Translations under genes and position numbers: made by a program
The notes under the pieces: generated by a model
Databases searched by the model: none
Told to the model about the DNA's origin: nothing
Seen by the model: the letters and a program-made list of their open reading frames with translations, nothing else
NCBI RefSeq assembly: GCF_902459465.1
Contig: NC_047063.1
Coordinates: forward strand, 16,119,343-16,183,342
Length of the DNA: 64,000 nt
Direction: 5' to 3'
Source: Asterias rubens
Taxonomy: Eukaryota; Echinodermata; Asteroidea; Forcipulatida; Asteriidae
Part shown: piece after piece, positions 34,842 to 48,000 of the stretch
Numbering within the stretch: position 1 is the stretch's first letter
How the letters are laid out: each line of letters starts with the position of its first letter

Positions 34842-36897
34842 GAGCTTAAGTAATTATAGACATGTATCAATTAATGAGTTGTTTAAGGACTCAAATAATA
34901 TTAGACAATAGCTGGGAACATAGAGAAGTCACCTAGAAGATCAAATTATTGGGAAATAAACATATTTATTTTTAAAATGTATACTTTGATTGTGTGATAT
35001 TATTATGGGCCCAATCGCTCCCTTGGGATAAAATCTTTTTCCACGCACTTAACAAAAAGTTAGCTAATTAGAATATAAATCAATTACTGGGTAACTAATG
35101 AACCTAAAATAATTGTAAAAAAAAATTGGGAAATGCAGAGAAAATGTTTAATAAACTTTCCATGAGAGTACAGTCCACCATCTGCAGAAGACCTGAATGT
35201 TTGATACTTTTCGAAGTTGGGCTCTACACCCTAAGCCAATAAGGCTGCCGCCCATAAATAAAAAAAAAAACAAGAAATTGCTTAGAACTCTGGATCTGAA
35301 ATACCTATCATGACAAACGAAGTGTCTAGAACCATGTTAAAATCATGGTTGGTGAATTATGATTGGCCTGGCTTATTCTGAATTATGTACGTAAACAAAA
35401 TTGTGCAAAACGTGTCAATTACCTACTATGCACGTGTGTGAAGTGTTTGAACACAATATCTACGCTATAAAACAGACGGAAAAAATGACAACACCGATGA
35501 CAGAGTCCTTGTTTCGTCGGGCAGTATATTTGATTTTTACAAACTAAAAGAACTTATTTTTTTAGTACAAGGGCTGAACCATGGTGTATAGGCTTTTAAA
35601 AGTCTTTTCAGGCTTTTAAATACATGTTTTCTAAAAGCAAAACGAAAACACGAATCGGACTCAATTATTAGGAAGAATATAATGTCGATTTCGTGAACAA
35701 AATCAATGGTGACTTCGCTAACCAAAAAACAACAAGTATGATAAACCAATGGGTGTCCTCGATTTACGCAATTGAGCAACTATAACACATGCAGCTGCAG
35801 CAGTAAGGCCAAATAAACAAAACATGTGCAGCGTCCCTCTCTGCGTCCTACTTGGAGGCTATTCCCCCTCCCCCTTTTATGAAAACAAAATAATAATTTA
35901 ATGAAACAAAAAGGAGACAGTAAAACGATCTCAGACGAAAAAATAAAATGTGAAAAGTCGTCGGTTATCTTTATAAATGTGTATGGCGGCCATTTTGAAA
36001 AATAAAAAACAAGAAAAACACTCCTTCTTTTTTTTTTAAAGGCAGGACGCTAAACAAGTTTTGGATTCATTTGGCCTAATGAAGATGTGCATCCCATTTT
36101 AACCTTAGTCTGCTGAATATTTTTAATTACTTACGTGAATGGCCTTCAATTATCAGTTAATAATACATATAAAATGACGAATTTGAAGAGAACAATTCTG
36201 GAGAAAATGCTTTGTTTATTTCATCATTTTGTATATATTGATGTTGATTGGTTAAAAAACGACAAGATAGTCAGCAGAGTAAGACATGTACAAGAAAACC
36301 CAACAATGTCTCAATGTTAAACTTAATAGTTTAGACATGCATTGGTTTTTGTGTAAGACCACGTTTTTAGAGTTCAGTGTACGGCAAAGTACTACTGCAT
36401 ATACTTACACGAAAGTTCACCCATAAAATTATACATGGTGTATACAATTTATGTTAACTGAGACATAGTCTCTAAATGCGGCCCGTTCCACAAAACGCAC
36501 TATGATTTATATTAAATAAACCTTTTCTAAATTATGTTATTAGCAGTAATCATACTATAGCTAACCTAATTTATTTTGCAAAAAAAGTGCTAAAACATGT
36601 TTAAATGCAACAATACATACATCTGTAAACTTTCAGAAATGTAAAGCCGTTGAAATAAGCAAACCAAAGCACAAGTTTTTTACATAAGTTTGCTCCACAG
36701 TAAGCAGTGCTAAGCAATCGGCCACCCAGATACGTGTGTAATTAATGGCATACATCATCATTTTGGTCTGGTCGAGTGTCCTGTCCTCTCTGGGGTTTGA
36801 TTGGGTTTTGTTATTGTATGGTACCATACTTTTTTTTCCTGGCAGCCTCAGTGTGGATGGAAGAAAACAACCACATCGCTGCTCCATGAATAGGTCA

Positions 36898-37289
36898 TTA
36901 AAGGAACACGTTGTATTGGATCGGACGAGCTGGTCTTATAAAAAGCGTTTGTAACCGTTTGATATAAAATGCATATGGATAGAAAGATGTTTTAAAAGTA
37001 GAATACAATGATCCACACAAATTTGCCTCGAAATTGCGTGGTTTTCCTTATACTCTGCGAACTAACACGGTCGGCCATTTATGGGAGTCAAAAATTTGAC
37101 TCCCATAAATTGCCGACCGTGTTAGTCGACGAGGTAAAAGGAAAACCTTACATTTTCGAGGCATGTTTGTGTGGATCATTGTATTCTACTTTTACAACAT
37201 CTTTCTACCCATATGCATTTTATAACAAACGGTTACTAGCGCTTTTTAAATGCCAACTCGACCGTTTCAAGGCAACGTGTTCCTTTAAC
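36898..37289. mobile_element. 392-bp foldback element, copy 1
   Basis: 'ttaaaggaacacgttgtatt' at the left and 'aacgtgttcctttaa' at the right. The whole length is a hairpin centred near 37097 ('gagtcaaaaatttgactc'). The same family lies inverted-symmetric at about 40640-41018. Confidence 0.8.
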
Positions 37290-38499
37290 CGTCACATTCC
37301 AAGTACTGAAACACTGATTGGTTAACCCTAACTCCTAATACAAGACTTAAATAAAGTATGACTGTCCCAGTGATAAGCAATGGTCAGTTGGGCTTACAGT
37401 CATCAATCCTCCAATTTCAGGAAAAAAAAGGACTCAGGAGGGTTACGGTCAAGCCATACATGAACAGCTCATGTGCAATGTTGAAGTTTCTACATGTATA
37501 TCTCAATTTGGATAGGTTGTGATTGAATACCTTTTGTTGCTTAGCACGTTATAGTTGATGCTTTCTCATAGTACTTATGATGAGACTACAGGCCTGGAAT
37601 TTCATCTTCGAAAGGGCAAGGCCATTTTCATTTGGCAAAGGGCAAGAACAGGGGCAACGGAGGCCATGTCCTGAAACTATATGTCCTTTGAAACCATACC
37701 TCGGGGCTGGGTTTGGCCTTTTGGTTTTGAGCGCTCTCCACCCTTTTGAAGCCCCATACAAAAGCACACGCTTTCAAAATACTTTCCAGTCGTGTAAGCC
37801 GTGCTTTTTAATAGGGCTTACAACTCAAATAGGACATTCTGTGCAGATCTCCGACTTAAAAACAACTAGGCCTACATCATTTACAATACGTATGTTTTAT
37901 GAGTCTGAAAGACAAAGAAAACGGTCTCTGAATGACCAAAATAAAGACAATTTAAACCCAAATACAGGAGTTTTAATATACCGATGAAAAAATTGCCACT
38001 TACAGTTCCTAGTTGGGAAACTAATTGGGTAAGATGATCTACATGCACATTAACATCAAATTGAAATTATTATATTATTTCTGTTACTGAATTCAGTGAT
38101 TCCCTACACATGAATATGGACTAGTCCTAATATGGACAAAGTACTATTTTTTTGTATAAAAAAAGATTATAAAGGCAAGAACATAGAACTACAACACCAA
38201 TAAGCCTATTGAACACAGACGGTGTCCTAATGACTGTTTACAATGTACACAGTACGAAACAACTTACAATTTACTTTAAATAAAACAAATTATGGTGTGT
38301 GTTCCTCAGAGACACTTGGCTGCCAATTATCTGAACAACGGGTTTGAAGGGCAATTGATTATTTATTTTTTCCTATTGATCGATGTCAACCTATTCAAAA
38401 TAGTACATAGAGTTCTGATGTGAAAGTGTACATTTTAAAAGATGATTTGAACATATCCAAAGGCATTGGTCATTAATTTACCAATCTATGACTCTACCC

Positions 38500-38868
38500 T
38501 TTGAAGGCAGTGGACACTATTGGTAATTACTCAAAATAATTGTTAGCATAAAAAACTTCCTTGGTAAAGAGCAATGGAGAGCTGTTGATAGTATAAAACA
38601 TTGTGAGAAACGGCTCCCTCTGAAGTGGGAAGTAATTTCTCACTAAAATATGAGACCTCAACTGAGGTCTCGAATTCAAGCATCTGAAAGCACACAACTT
38701 GTCACGCTTGTGCGACAAGAGTGTTTTTTTCTTCCACTATTCTCTCACAACTTCGACGGCCAATTGAGTTCAAATTTTCACAGGTTTGTTATTTTATACA
38801 TATGTTGAGATACACCAAGTGAGAAGACTGGTCTTTGACAAGTATCAAGGGTGTCCAGTGCCTTTTAA
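38500..38868. mobile_element. TTAA MITE copy
   Basis: Left end 'tgaaggcagtggacactatt' (one base changed in TTAA), right end 'gtgtccagtgccttttaa'. Confidence 0.83.
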
Positions 38869-39385
38869 GGAATTGATTTCATAAGGAGAAAAACAGTGGA
38901 GAGTCTGAATTACATGTACACTTATTGCAAAGAAATCCACAATGGACTACTTTGAAAATGTTGAAAACTCTAGACCCATTGGTGTATTTCAGGAATCAGT
39001 TTACTTCATTCCATTTGGGGTTTGACTTTTCATGTGGCAAGCAAAAATTATTTGATTTGAATGTAATTATGAGCAGGGTCCAACAATTTCATAGCCCTGC
39101 TTATTGCTAAGGTGTGCAAGAAAATTAGGCACTCATCTTGTGCGTTCACCATGTGATGTCATTTATTGGTATGCACTAAGCACCGGAAGGTTAACATTCC
39201 TTTTTGTGTGCTTACAGTTAGTAGCGCTATTAAAAGGAAATCAGACAGTAAGCACAAAATTAGCCGTTAAGCAGCTCTATGAGATTAGTCCCTGTTCTGA
39301 AGTACGTAAACCCGTTAGCAAAATCTTGTAGAGGAAGTATTAGTACAGAACAGCCTGTTTTATTTTCTTGCCTGGTTTTCTTTCT

Positions 39386-41596
39386 TCAAGACCGCGCCTG
39401 CTCCTCTAGACCCAGCTGGTAGAGTAGGATCCCCATGGGTGTTCTCTTGAGTCCCAGTGACTCAAGCTTCTTGCTCATTTTGTTCTTAACGTTGCGCATT
39501 CTCATGGAGGCATGAATAAAGATAACTGGACATAAATGAAAACAGAAAAACAAATTTATTATTACATTTTATGTTTGTGCTGAGGTAAGGTGCTGGCTTC
39601 TTATTCAATGGTTATAAAGCTTTGGTGTTTGTGACTGCGTTTATTGTAAATCAGAACAATCAAAACAACTGCAATGTGTTATTACAAAAAAGCAAAAGTA
39701 AGATAATTTTAAGAACACTAAAAGTCTGAAGCCTTTTGGGTTTTCTTTTTATTGGGAAGCATTTTACCATTTCTTTATTTATTTGTTTTAAACTAAGACA
39801 GTTTTTAAGGAGGTTGTAATAAAAAAAAAATCCACCACCTACCAACATCGAGGGCTCAAATTTGTGAAGAAAAGCCACGAGATCGCAGTGCTTATAGCTC
39901 AACATTTTACTGGAACAGTTTTTCCAAAGTGAGAAATGTAATTTTTACAGTGTCTTAAATATATAAAATATAAAAAAGAATAAAAAAAAGAAGAAAAGAA
40001 TTATCTCTTTTATTTGTAGGGTGACTTTTCTTCCAAACTCAACAGAATTAAAAGCTTCATTGTCAAACTCAAAATCTGAAATAGACAACCGCACTCGTTC
40101 CATCGTGACTTCACCGGCCTAAAGCTACAAGCACTGGCCTCAGGCCTATGGACTATTGTTAATTTCAATCAAGCTCTGAATTATACAACTTCAGACTCTA
40201 CATGTACTCACTTGCCATTGGAAGCGTAACACCCCATACAAAGACCAACAGACCACCAAACACCTTCAATAAGAGAAAGCAGCAAAGCAAGACGAGCAGG
40301 AAACAGATAAAAGGATGACTCCTCTTGAATCGCTGCATCTCAGAGCGGTTATTTGTGGTGTAGATGAAGATAGCAAAGATGACAACCATGGTCAAGATGC
40401 CGACTAACATCGCTCTGGGATTCATCGTCCTAAGAATTAAAGGACAATAACATAATTGCCAGGTCAAATATATTAAAGGGAAGGTACATGTATGGTAATT
40501 GTAATAAAATGGAAAGATTGGGTATCAAACCCAATCCGCGACGAACTTGTGCAGATAGTTCTACACGTTTGTCCTGGGGGAAAAAAAGTGCACGTTCGGG
40601 GAACAATCGGCATATCGGCATTAGCGGTAAAAGAGCGGTAGTTGCCTTTGATCGGTCGAGTTGGTCTTTGAAAAGCGTTTGTAACTGTTTGTTATAAAAT
40701 GCATATGGTTAGCAAGATGTTTTAAAAGTAGAATACAATGATCCACACAAACATGCCTCTAAATTGCACGGTTTTCCTTTTACTTTGCAAACTAACACGG
40801 TCGGCCATTTATGGGAGTCAAAAATTTGACTCCCATATATGGCCGACCGTGTTAGTCGACGAGGTAAAAGGAAAACCACACAATTTCGAGTGATACTTGT
40901 GTGGATCATTATATTCTACTTTTAAAATATCTTTCCAATCATATGCATTTTATAACAAACGGTTACAAACGCTTTTCACAGACCAACTCGACCGATCCAA
41001 GGCAACGTGTTCCTTTAAGTGTAGGGCTATCTGCAACTTCTGAAGCAATAGATCGGTAAGTTTCATGATGCAGATCGTGCTTTTCAAGGAAGGGAAAGAT
41101 TTTGATATCACATTATCAGTGGTGCTGGGGCCAAGGTACGTACGGAGTGGATTGGACCGATTTATGGGTTCATACAGACAATTAAATTACATGGACGTAA
41201 TTATTTAACCAAAGGGATTTTACAAATACAATGATAGGGTGAGCAAAATACATGCCATGGAACTGGGTGTCGCCCCTCCCCCGGTACCCCGCCCCTTCGT
41301 CGCTGCTGCGCCGTGTCAATCATTCAAAACATTGAGTTTGACAGGCAGGCAGGCGTAATTAAATTTCAGAATATCAATCAGTCCACCGCGACCCAATTCA
41401 GTGTGATCTATACTCACCCGACTATAAGAAATGCCAGCACAGCAGTTAGTATATAGTTGCATTGGTAATACAGGAGGTTGTCTATCACACGGTTGGTCCA
41501 TCTTGTTAAATTATTAAAGGCAGGGGTAGAGAACCGAGCCGACTCCAGGAGGAAATCATTCAACGATCGCAAGGGAGGTACTTCCACATCGTCCAT
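39386..41596 (-). CDS. ARL6IP5: ARL6IP5 / PRA1 family protein 3 (JWA, GTRAP3-18)
   Basis: A PRA1/prenylated-Rab-acceptor family membrane protein of the ER. Mammalian members influence trafficking, including that of the glutamate transporter EAAC1, and bind Arl6. Minus-strand exons are 41418-41596, 40212-40429 and 39386-39525; phases join cleanly to 178 aa (human 188). Exon 1 encodes the conserved start MDDVEVPPLRSLNDF and the NLLYYQ motif. Exon 2 carries two pairs of hydrophobic segments ending in GVTLPMA. Exon 3 has the basic motif LKRTPMGI and the tail ending EEQARS. An upstream in-frame ATG at 41644 would add 16 residues; the later ATG was chosen because it matches the family start. The gene is divergent from ALG9, with 449 bp between start codons. 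A foldback element lies in intron 2 (about 40640-41018). Confidence 0.92.
40472..40505. mobile_element. TTAA MITE left-end fragment
   Basis: 'ttaaagggaaggtacatgta' and 'tggtaattg' are present, then the sequence is unrelated. In ARL6IP5 intron 1, 43 bp beyond exon 2. Confidence 0.6.
40640..41018. mobile_element. Foldback element, copy 2, in ARL6IP5 intron 1
   Basis: Matches the 36898-37289 element along its length ('aaatgcatatggttagcaag', 'gactcccatatatggccgac'). The centre is at about 40831. The left tip is altered; the right tip 'aacgtgttcctttaa' is intact. Confidence 0.8.
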
Positions 41597-42045
41597 TTTT
41601 GCAATTTTGTGTAGTTGTGTCAGCTTAGCATGGTGCCCTTTCATTTAGTTATTGTTTTCTAACTTGCGGCGACTGGGTAAAGACCACATAGTTGGTGTTG
41701 ATTTGTGGTTTAAAGTTGTACAAGTCGCCTTATTATTTTGTTGTGTCAAATTGTGCTGACTGAGGAAAAAACCTTGAGTAACATCAATTGAATGAAAAAT
41801 TACCAATGTATAGGTCTCTGAGTTACGAATGGTGATATGGTGAATGGCAGCATCAAAGTTTATTCTCTGAGTTCCCAATATACGGCTCTGAGTTTATTTT
41901 ACAGCGAGCGCCCTCAAGTGGCAAGTTATAAAGAGCTCATGAACTTTCAAGAAGAACAAGGAACTGAAGGATGGTGTGGATTTTACAGTCGACTGAGCTC
42001 CCTCTTTTGGATCGAAAAGTTAAGCATTTTTAAACACATGAAAAC
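41597..42045. promoter_or_regulatory. Shared divergent promoter region of ARL6IP5 and ALG9
   Basis: The 449 bp between the ARL6IP5 start codon (minus strand) and the ALG9 start codon (plus strand) must hold both 5' UTRs and probably a bidirectional promoter. No TATA box at a convincing position was seen. No large repeat lies inside, unlike the flanking intergenic DNA. Transcription start sites cannot be placed from the sequence alone. Confidence 0.5.
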
Positions 42046-45000
42046 ATGAAGTCAAGTAATAGGAGTAGAGGGAAGTCCAGTGGACCGAAAAGGGATGTAC
42101 CAGTAACAAACACGTGGGAGAAGTAAGTTTACAAGCAATATTGTTGCCTACTTTCCGGACAGAACCTTGCATTTATTTGTTTATTTTTAGTGATGTTATT
42201 AAAAATATTAATGTTGTATTAATTAGTCCCACTTTTGTTTTTGTGAATCCTGAATTCAGAGTTGGCTGCCACAAAAGTGGGGCTCATAAATGTCGCTGTG
42301 TTTTACGGTGTAAACATGGCAAATACCTGTTTTGTTATTTTTGTTCATGACTAATTCCCTTGTCTTTGATAATGATATTTAATTAATTAGTTAATTAATT
42401 AATTAATAAAAGAAAGATGAACAAATGGAAATGCAAATGGTGAGACTGATGGTGAGATGTTATTTGTATACTATACTATTTTGCTTTTCTTTCAATTCAA
42501 TATTATTTTTGACGTTAAAAGCTACTTTTGTGTGTTATTTCACTAATTGCTTTTTAAATAATATTAATTATAATAAATTACAAACTGACAAATAATATAG
42601 TCATGATATTGATATTGATAGTGCTGCTGTTGCTTTCAATTTAAGTCTGCTCTAGACCCAGTTACGGGGACGCTGTAGGCTCCTTTTTCCAGAAATTTGT
42701 CATTATCCATATCATTATCAGTCATCCTTTTTTTTGTACGGCCGAGAATGACCAATTTCGAAAAAAAAAGGAGTACAGCACCCCAGTATCTGAGTTTTTA
42801 AGTATACACATTACTGTATGTTTGGTTTGATCATTTTCACAAGTCTTTTTTATTTTAGTAGCATTGATTTTTTTTACACCTCCATAGCTTCTGGATATAT
42901 GGTGCTGTTATTGTTATTATTATTATTAATGACTTTCATCATGTCATCTTTGATTATTTAGTGCACCCAAGGTATCACCAGATAGTCTGTACTGCTGGAC
43001 ACCACAAGCCTCTACTGCCCTCAAGATTCTTATATCTGCTCGTTTCTGTGCAGCTCTACTCAGCAACATATCTGACTGTGATGAGACATTCAACTATTGG
43101 GAACCTGTAAGTTAGTGTTATAGCAGCTGATTTCACAAAACTTTACACAACTGCGTAAGTCCACCTGTGCTACGTTTATGGCTCAACTTGCGCCATAAAC
43201 GTTACACAGTTGTGTAAAGTGTTGTGAAATCAGCTGGTGTCCTTGATTTTCATCCTTGAGAGGCAATGGCCATTTTTATTTTGAAAAGGGCACTTCCATT
43301 GGAAAAAGTTGAAGCCTAATGAAGATGTTTGATGGAGCACCAAGGCCAATTTGAGAAACTCTCAAAGCTCCAAACATTAGATGGGCCTGTACCAACTTGA
43401 ATACACACAACAAATCAATCAATCAATCATTCAATACAAAATATAGTCACAAAATGTAAAGGGCACCATTCCAGTGGGCATTGCTTAAGCAGAGATCAAT
43501 TTCATTAACCTGTTATAAAAATATAGTATTTGATGTTGGCAGAGTGTTGATGCAATGTATGAAAAGGCAACCCCCCCCCCCCCCCCCCCCCGAGCTGTCT
43601 TACATCATTTCTGAATGGAATGTAAATTTAAATTTGTTTTGGGTTTTTGTTTTTTTATGATAAAATTGTACTCTTTTTTTTCTCCATACGTGTACATCAA
43701 TGTGTGTTAAGCACTTGGTGCTTTCCCAAGAACTTTTCCCTGTAAAAAAACAATCCACAGGCAATATTACTCGGGTATTGATATTGCTTAAAATAAACAT
43801 TTTATTAGCCTATTTACAATATATTTCACTGTCTACTTTGAGTGTAAAGTTGAACTTCGCATTTAAAAAGTGAGATGCAAATACATTTATTAAATCTAAT
43901 GTCAACAATTACTAAATCCAATTTCCTTGTTTGTATTTCTTGCAGACTCATTATATAATTTATGGACAAGGATTTCAGACATGGGAGTATTCCCCAGCCT
44001 ATGCGATTCGTTCTTATGCGTATCTACTTCTACATGCATTGCCTGGAAGACTGCATGCTCAAATACTTGCTGCTAATAAGGTTTGTACAGGTGACTTTGT
44101 CTTTTCTAAAGTCTGACCATTCAACAAGGAAGGGAAATGTCTGCTGCTTTTTGTACAAAAGATTTTAAAAAGCAAGAGAAATGTCTAGTTCAATTTTGTG
44201 ATGAACTCCTTTTGCAACAGGTAGAGTCCTTTATGTCACTGGGGAAAAATAGCAAGTCTTTCTACCCTACAAAGCGGCTCATGTTGAAAAAGGCAGGCCG
44301 TGTGCTAAACACATAGTACATGTAGCTCTTTACACAGCCTACCAGGATAATAAAACTGAGTTTTGTTTAACCCCCAGGAAGTTTTGGAAACTAGTTTTTA
44401 AACTTGTAATGAGTCGTTCTTAGTGGTAGTGATCACCACCAGTCAAATGAGGTTACAGTGATTTTTGAAAAGTTGTTAACGGTTAATTATTGCATCAACA
44501 CAATTATACTGTGCACGGGTACCAAGACTTTGTTATCGGAAATTTTTCATTTAATTTCAGATCCTTGTATTTTATTTCACTCGATGTGTGCTGGGTTTGT
44601 GCTGTGCCTTATGTGAGTTGTACTTCTATCGGTAAGAATGGGGTTTTGCACTCATAATTTAGTCAAATTCAGTCCCTTTTACCCGAATTAATACTTCAAA
44701 AACTTTAAAAAGCTGTTAAAATATAACCATAAATACTTTGAGACATCTATAGATAAAGCGCTATATTAAACAAAAATTATTGTTATTTACTATTTACTTG
44801 TTAAAGGCACTGGAGTGGACACCTTTGGTAATTGTCAAAGACCAGTCTTCTCACTTTGTGTATCCCAACATATGCATAAAATAACAAATCTGTGAAAGTT
44901 TGGACTAAATTGGTCATCAAATTTATTTGCAGTCTTTGAGTGTGAAATTACCCCTGTCTCCAAAACTACATTACTTCAGAGGAAGTTGTTTCTCACAATG

Positions 45001-48000
45001 TTTTATGCTATCAACAGCTCTCCATTGCTCTTTACCAAGTAAGTTTTTATACTAACAATCATTTTGAGTAATTACCAACAGTGTCCTGTGAACTTTCTTT
45101 GTTTTTTATCTTTTAATTCCCAGGGGAGTCTGCAAGAATTTTGGGGCAAGCGTTGGACGTCTGACGTTATGTTTCTCTCTGTTCAGTACAGGCATGTTTA
45201 TATCCAGTGCAGGTGAGTCAAAGAACAGACTCTTATTCTCATTACTGACTCTCAAATGTGAATCTTGTTGTACATATCCTCTGCTGTATAAAGAGTGTGC
45301 TAAATCATGCTGCGATTCATATGGTTCATGATTCAGGGGTCGGCGTTTAAGTTTCCTTCCATGCCTTTGCTGTTTGATCGTTGTTCCGAGATTTGATTTC
45401 AGAACATATATGTTTTGTTTGACTTGTATTCTCGTTCCTATACGCCCGAGACTCGCACTGTAATTTTCTTCATCGTGTCCTTCCTGTCCCTCTAGAGGTC
45501 CGCACACAGGATGGCAATGCCGTTTGCAGCGGAAAGGTCATTGGCTGTGACAGGTGAATGGAGACAGGAGATGGCTCATCGTCTGTTTCTCCCCGCGCCA
45601 GTGTTATCCATTTACAAATCCTCTGGGGAATAGTCTTCCCTCTTCTGTCCTTATTGCCTCTTACCTATTGCTGAACATACCGTCCAAAATTAATGTACAC
45701 GGACGGTCACCCCACATGAAAACTACTCTAGCCCCTGCATTTTGACATCACATCATACCACTAATGGTTTCCTCATTTTCTTTGACAGCTTTCCTGCCTA
45801 GCAGTTTCTCTATGTACATGACAATGGTATCTATGGCAGGATGGTACTTGGACAATTACCCAGTAAGTCATTTCAGTTTTCATTAATTTAATTATGAATA
45901 TTGGTGTTTTTTTTTGCCCTTACACTTATACGTATGATTGGAGCTTAACAAACATTAGCCATAATAGACCTTATGCATTGACGTCATCCAGCGGCCATCT
46001 TAGTGGAAAAACGGTGACGAAACAATCGAAACGCACAGATTTGTACGCGCGGTGCACAGGATTGGCCAATGAACAACCTCCTTTTGACCTCTAGGTGAGG
46101 GCGCCCTACTGAAATGACGTCATGTGCATAAGGTCTATTGTCTTCAGTTCAACTTCCTCAGTGAATCCAAAAAAGGCTGTTCGTTAATTTTTTTCATTGT
46201 AAACTCAAATATGCTCTGAGAAGTATAAACCCTTTTCTTTTAACAGGTTGCTATATTAGGTACAGCAGTCAGTGCGCTGGTTGGATGGCCATTTGCAGGA
46301 GCCTTAGGGTGAGTGCATATTTTATCTTAAAGCAAACTTGCATCCTCAATTCTGATTGGGGCGGGAAATGTGTTCGCTACACACAATAATCTGATAGCGC
46401 CCTCTGTTGACTCTATTTCCTCAGGCCATGTTTAAACACTCCTCACCATAATCAAGCCTTGAACTTCTCTCTTGAAGGGGCTCAGCAATTTTCTTCTGGC
46501 AAGGGACATTTCTCTGAGGAAAATTTTTAATTTGTGCGAGAACTTTGCACAGGGCAGCACTGCAAAAGCACAGAGCACCACGGCAATTGCTCTGGGCACC
46601 GTGGATTTATTTTTAGGCCTGTATGTTTACATCATGTATGTTTAAACATGGCTACATGATCTCCTGTCGACCAATTAGAATGGATAAACTGTCACCGATG
46701 TTTATAAATTGAAGTTTGAATGCTTGTGTTTGTTTATTTGTTGTGCAGAATTCCCATAGCAATTGATATCTTGATTCGACAAAAACGACTTGCAACATTT
46801 ATGAGGTGGTGCTTGGTGGCATTGGTCTTCATATTGGTAAGTCTAAGATGCTCTGTTTCTAATTTACATTACAGGAGTTGAAATTAGCAGGAGTTGAAAT
46901 TGGCCCGCTGGCCCGAGATAAGTGAAATGTCTTTGGGCCACCGAAGTCACCAAAAACTGATAGCCCGTTGGACAGTGAAAAATAAGTATGTTTAAAAACG
47001 GTTTTACACATTAACAAAAATAATTGTAAAACCCACTGGCTTAGAAATGTTAACAATAGGATACCACGGATTAATTACAAAATTATTTGTCAGTATGATC
47101 ATGAAGGAAGGATTCCTCCATGGTGATAAATTTCATTATATTTATTTTTAACTTGTTTGTGGTGTAGTCGAAAGTCACACAAAAACAAAAATAGCACACA
47201 GGCTTAAATAGAATGCTAAATAAAAAATGAGCTCAAGTTCCTCAGCAGTTGCTAAATCAATTTTAAAAATTGTTGTTTGCTAAATCAATTTTAAAAATTG
47301 TTGTTTGTGTTAAATAGATTAATGAATAACATGAACGACTTTTACGACTTTCTCCTCAAAAGCTGTCGATTAGAAATCAAGTTTCAACTTTGTACTGGAA
47401 GTTTTTCTTCAGGAGAGCTTTATAAACCATGTAGCAAGATTGAAACCCAAATGTCACAGCTTGGATGATTTCTCTTGCTTTGTGTCATTTTTTCCCCATG
47501 GTGTAAAGTGTTGCGTCACTTGACTGCAGTATTTTTCTCGATTGAGTTTTTCTTTTGTTCTTTAAAGGTTCCCTTGGTTTGGATTGATTCAACAATGTTT
47601 GGTAAACTTGTTATTGCACCTCTCAACATCGTCATGTACAACGTGTTTAGCGACCATGGTGCAAATTTATACGGTAAGCTTATACATGTACATTCCTATG
47701 AGGTATTTGCTACAATGGGATTGAAACCTGCAGATTTGCTTGCCAGTGCTCAACCAGCTGAGCTATCTATCTAAGCCACACATGTATGTTGACAGCCATT
47801 CTTTTTTGAGCAGCTTTATGAACTAGGGCTGTTGTGTCCAAAAGACAAAATTATTGAAGCAAACTTTTAAATTTGTGTTTGAATTTCCATGACTTCTTAT
47901 GGCTCCAAATTATTGCTTTAACTTACTGTAATAATTGATTTGTTTTGTATGACAGGTGTGGAGCCGTTTCATTTCTACTTCATCAATGGATTCCTAAATT

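Larger units (their letters stand above)
33576..39385. other. Intergenic region between CPT2-B and ARL6IP5, no gene seen
   Basis: It holds the CPT2-B 3' end, an inverted repeat at 34172-34320, two TTAA MITEs (34452, 38500) and one foldback element (36898). The stretches 34842-36897 and 37290-38499 are AT-rich single-copy-looking DNA without recognisable genes. The 136-aa frame at 37577-37987 has no family signature. Confidence 0.6.

Noticed and set aside
37577-37987. 136-aa open frame between CPT2-B and ARL6IP5
   Set aside because: No domain or homology that I recognise. Its start resembles a dispersed repeat ('ggcaaggccattttcattt').
45106-45507. 133-aa minus-strand open frame
   Set aside because: It covers ALG9 exon 5 in antisense plus intron sequence and has no recognisable domain.
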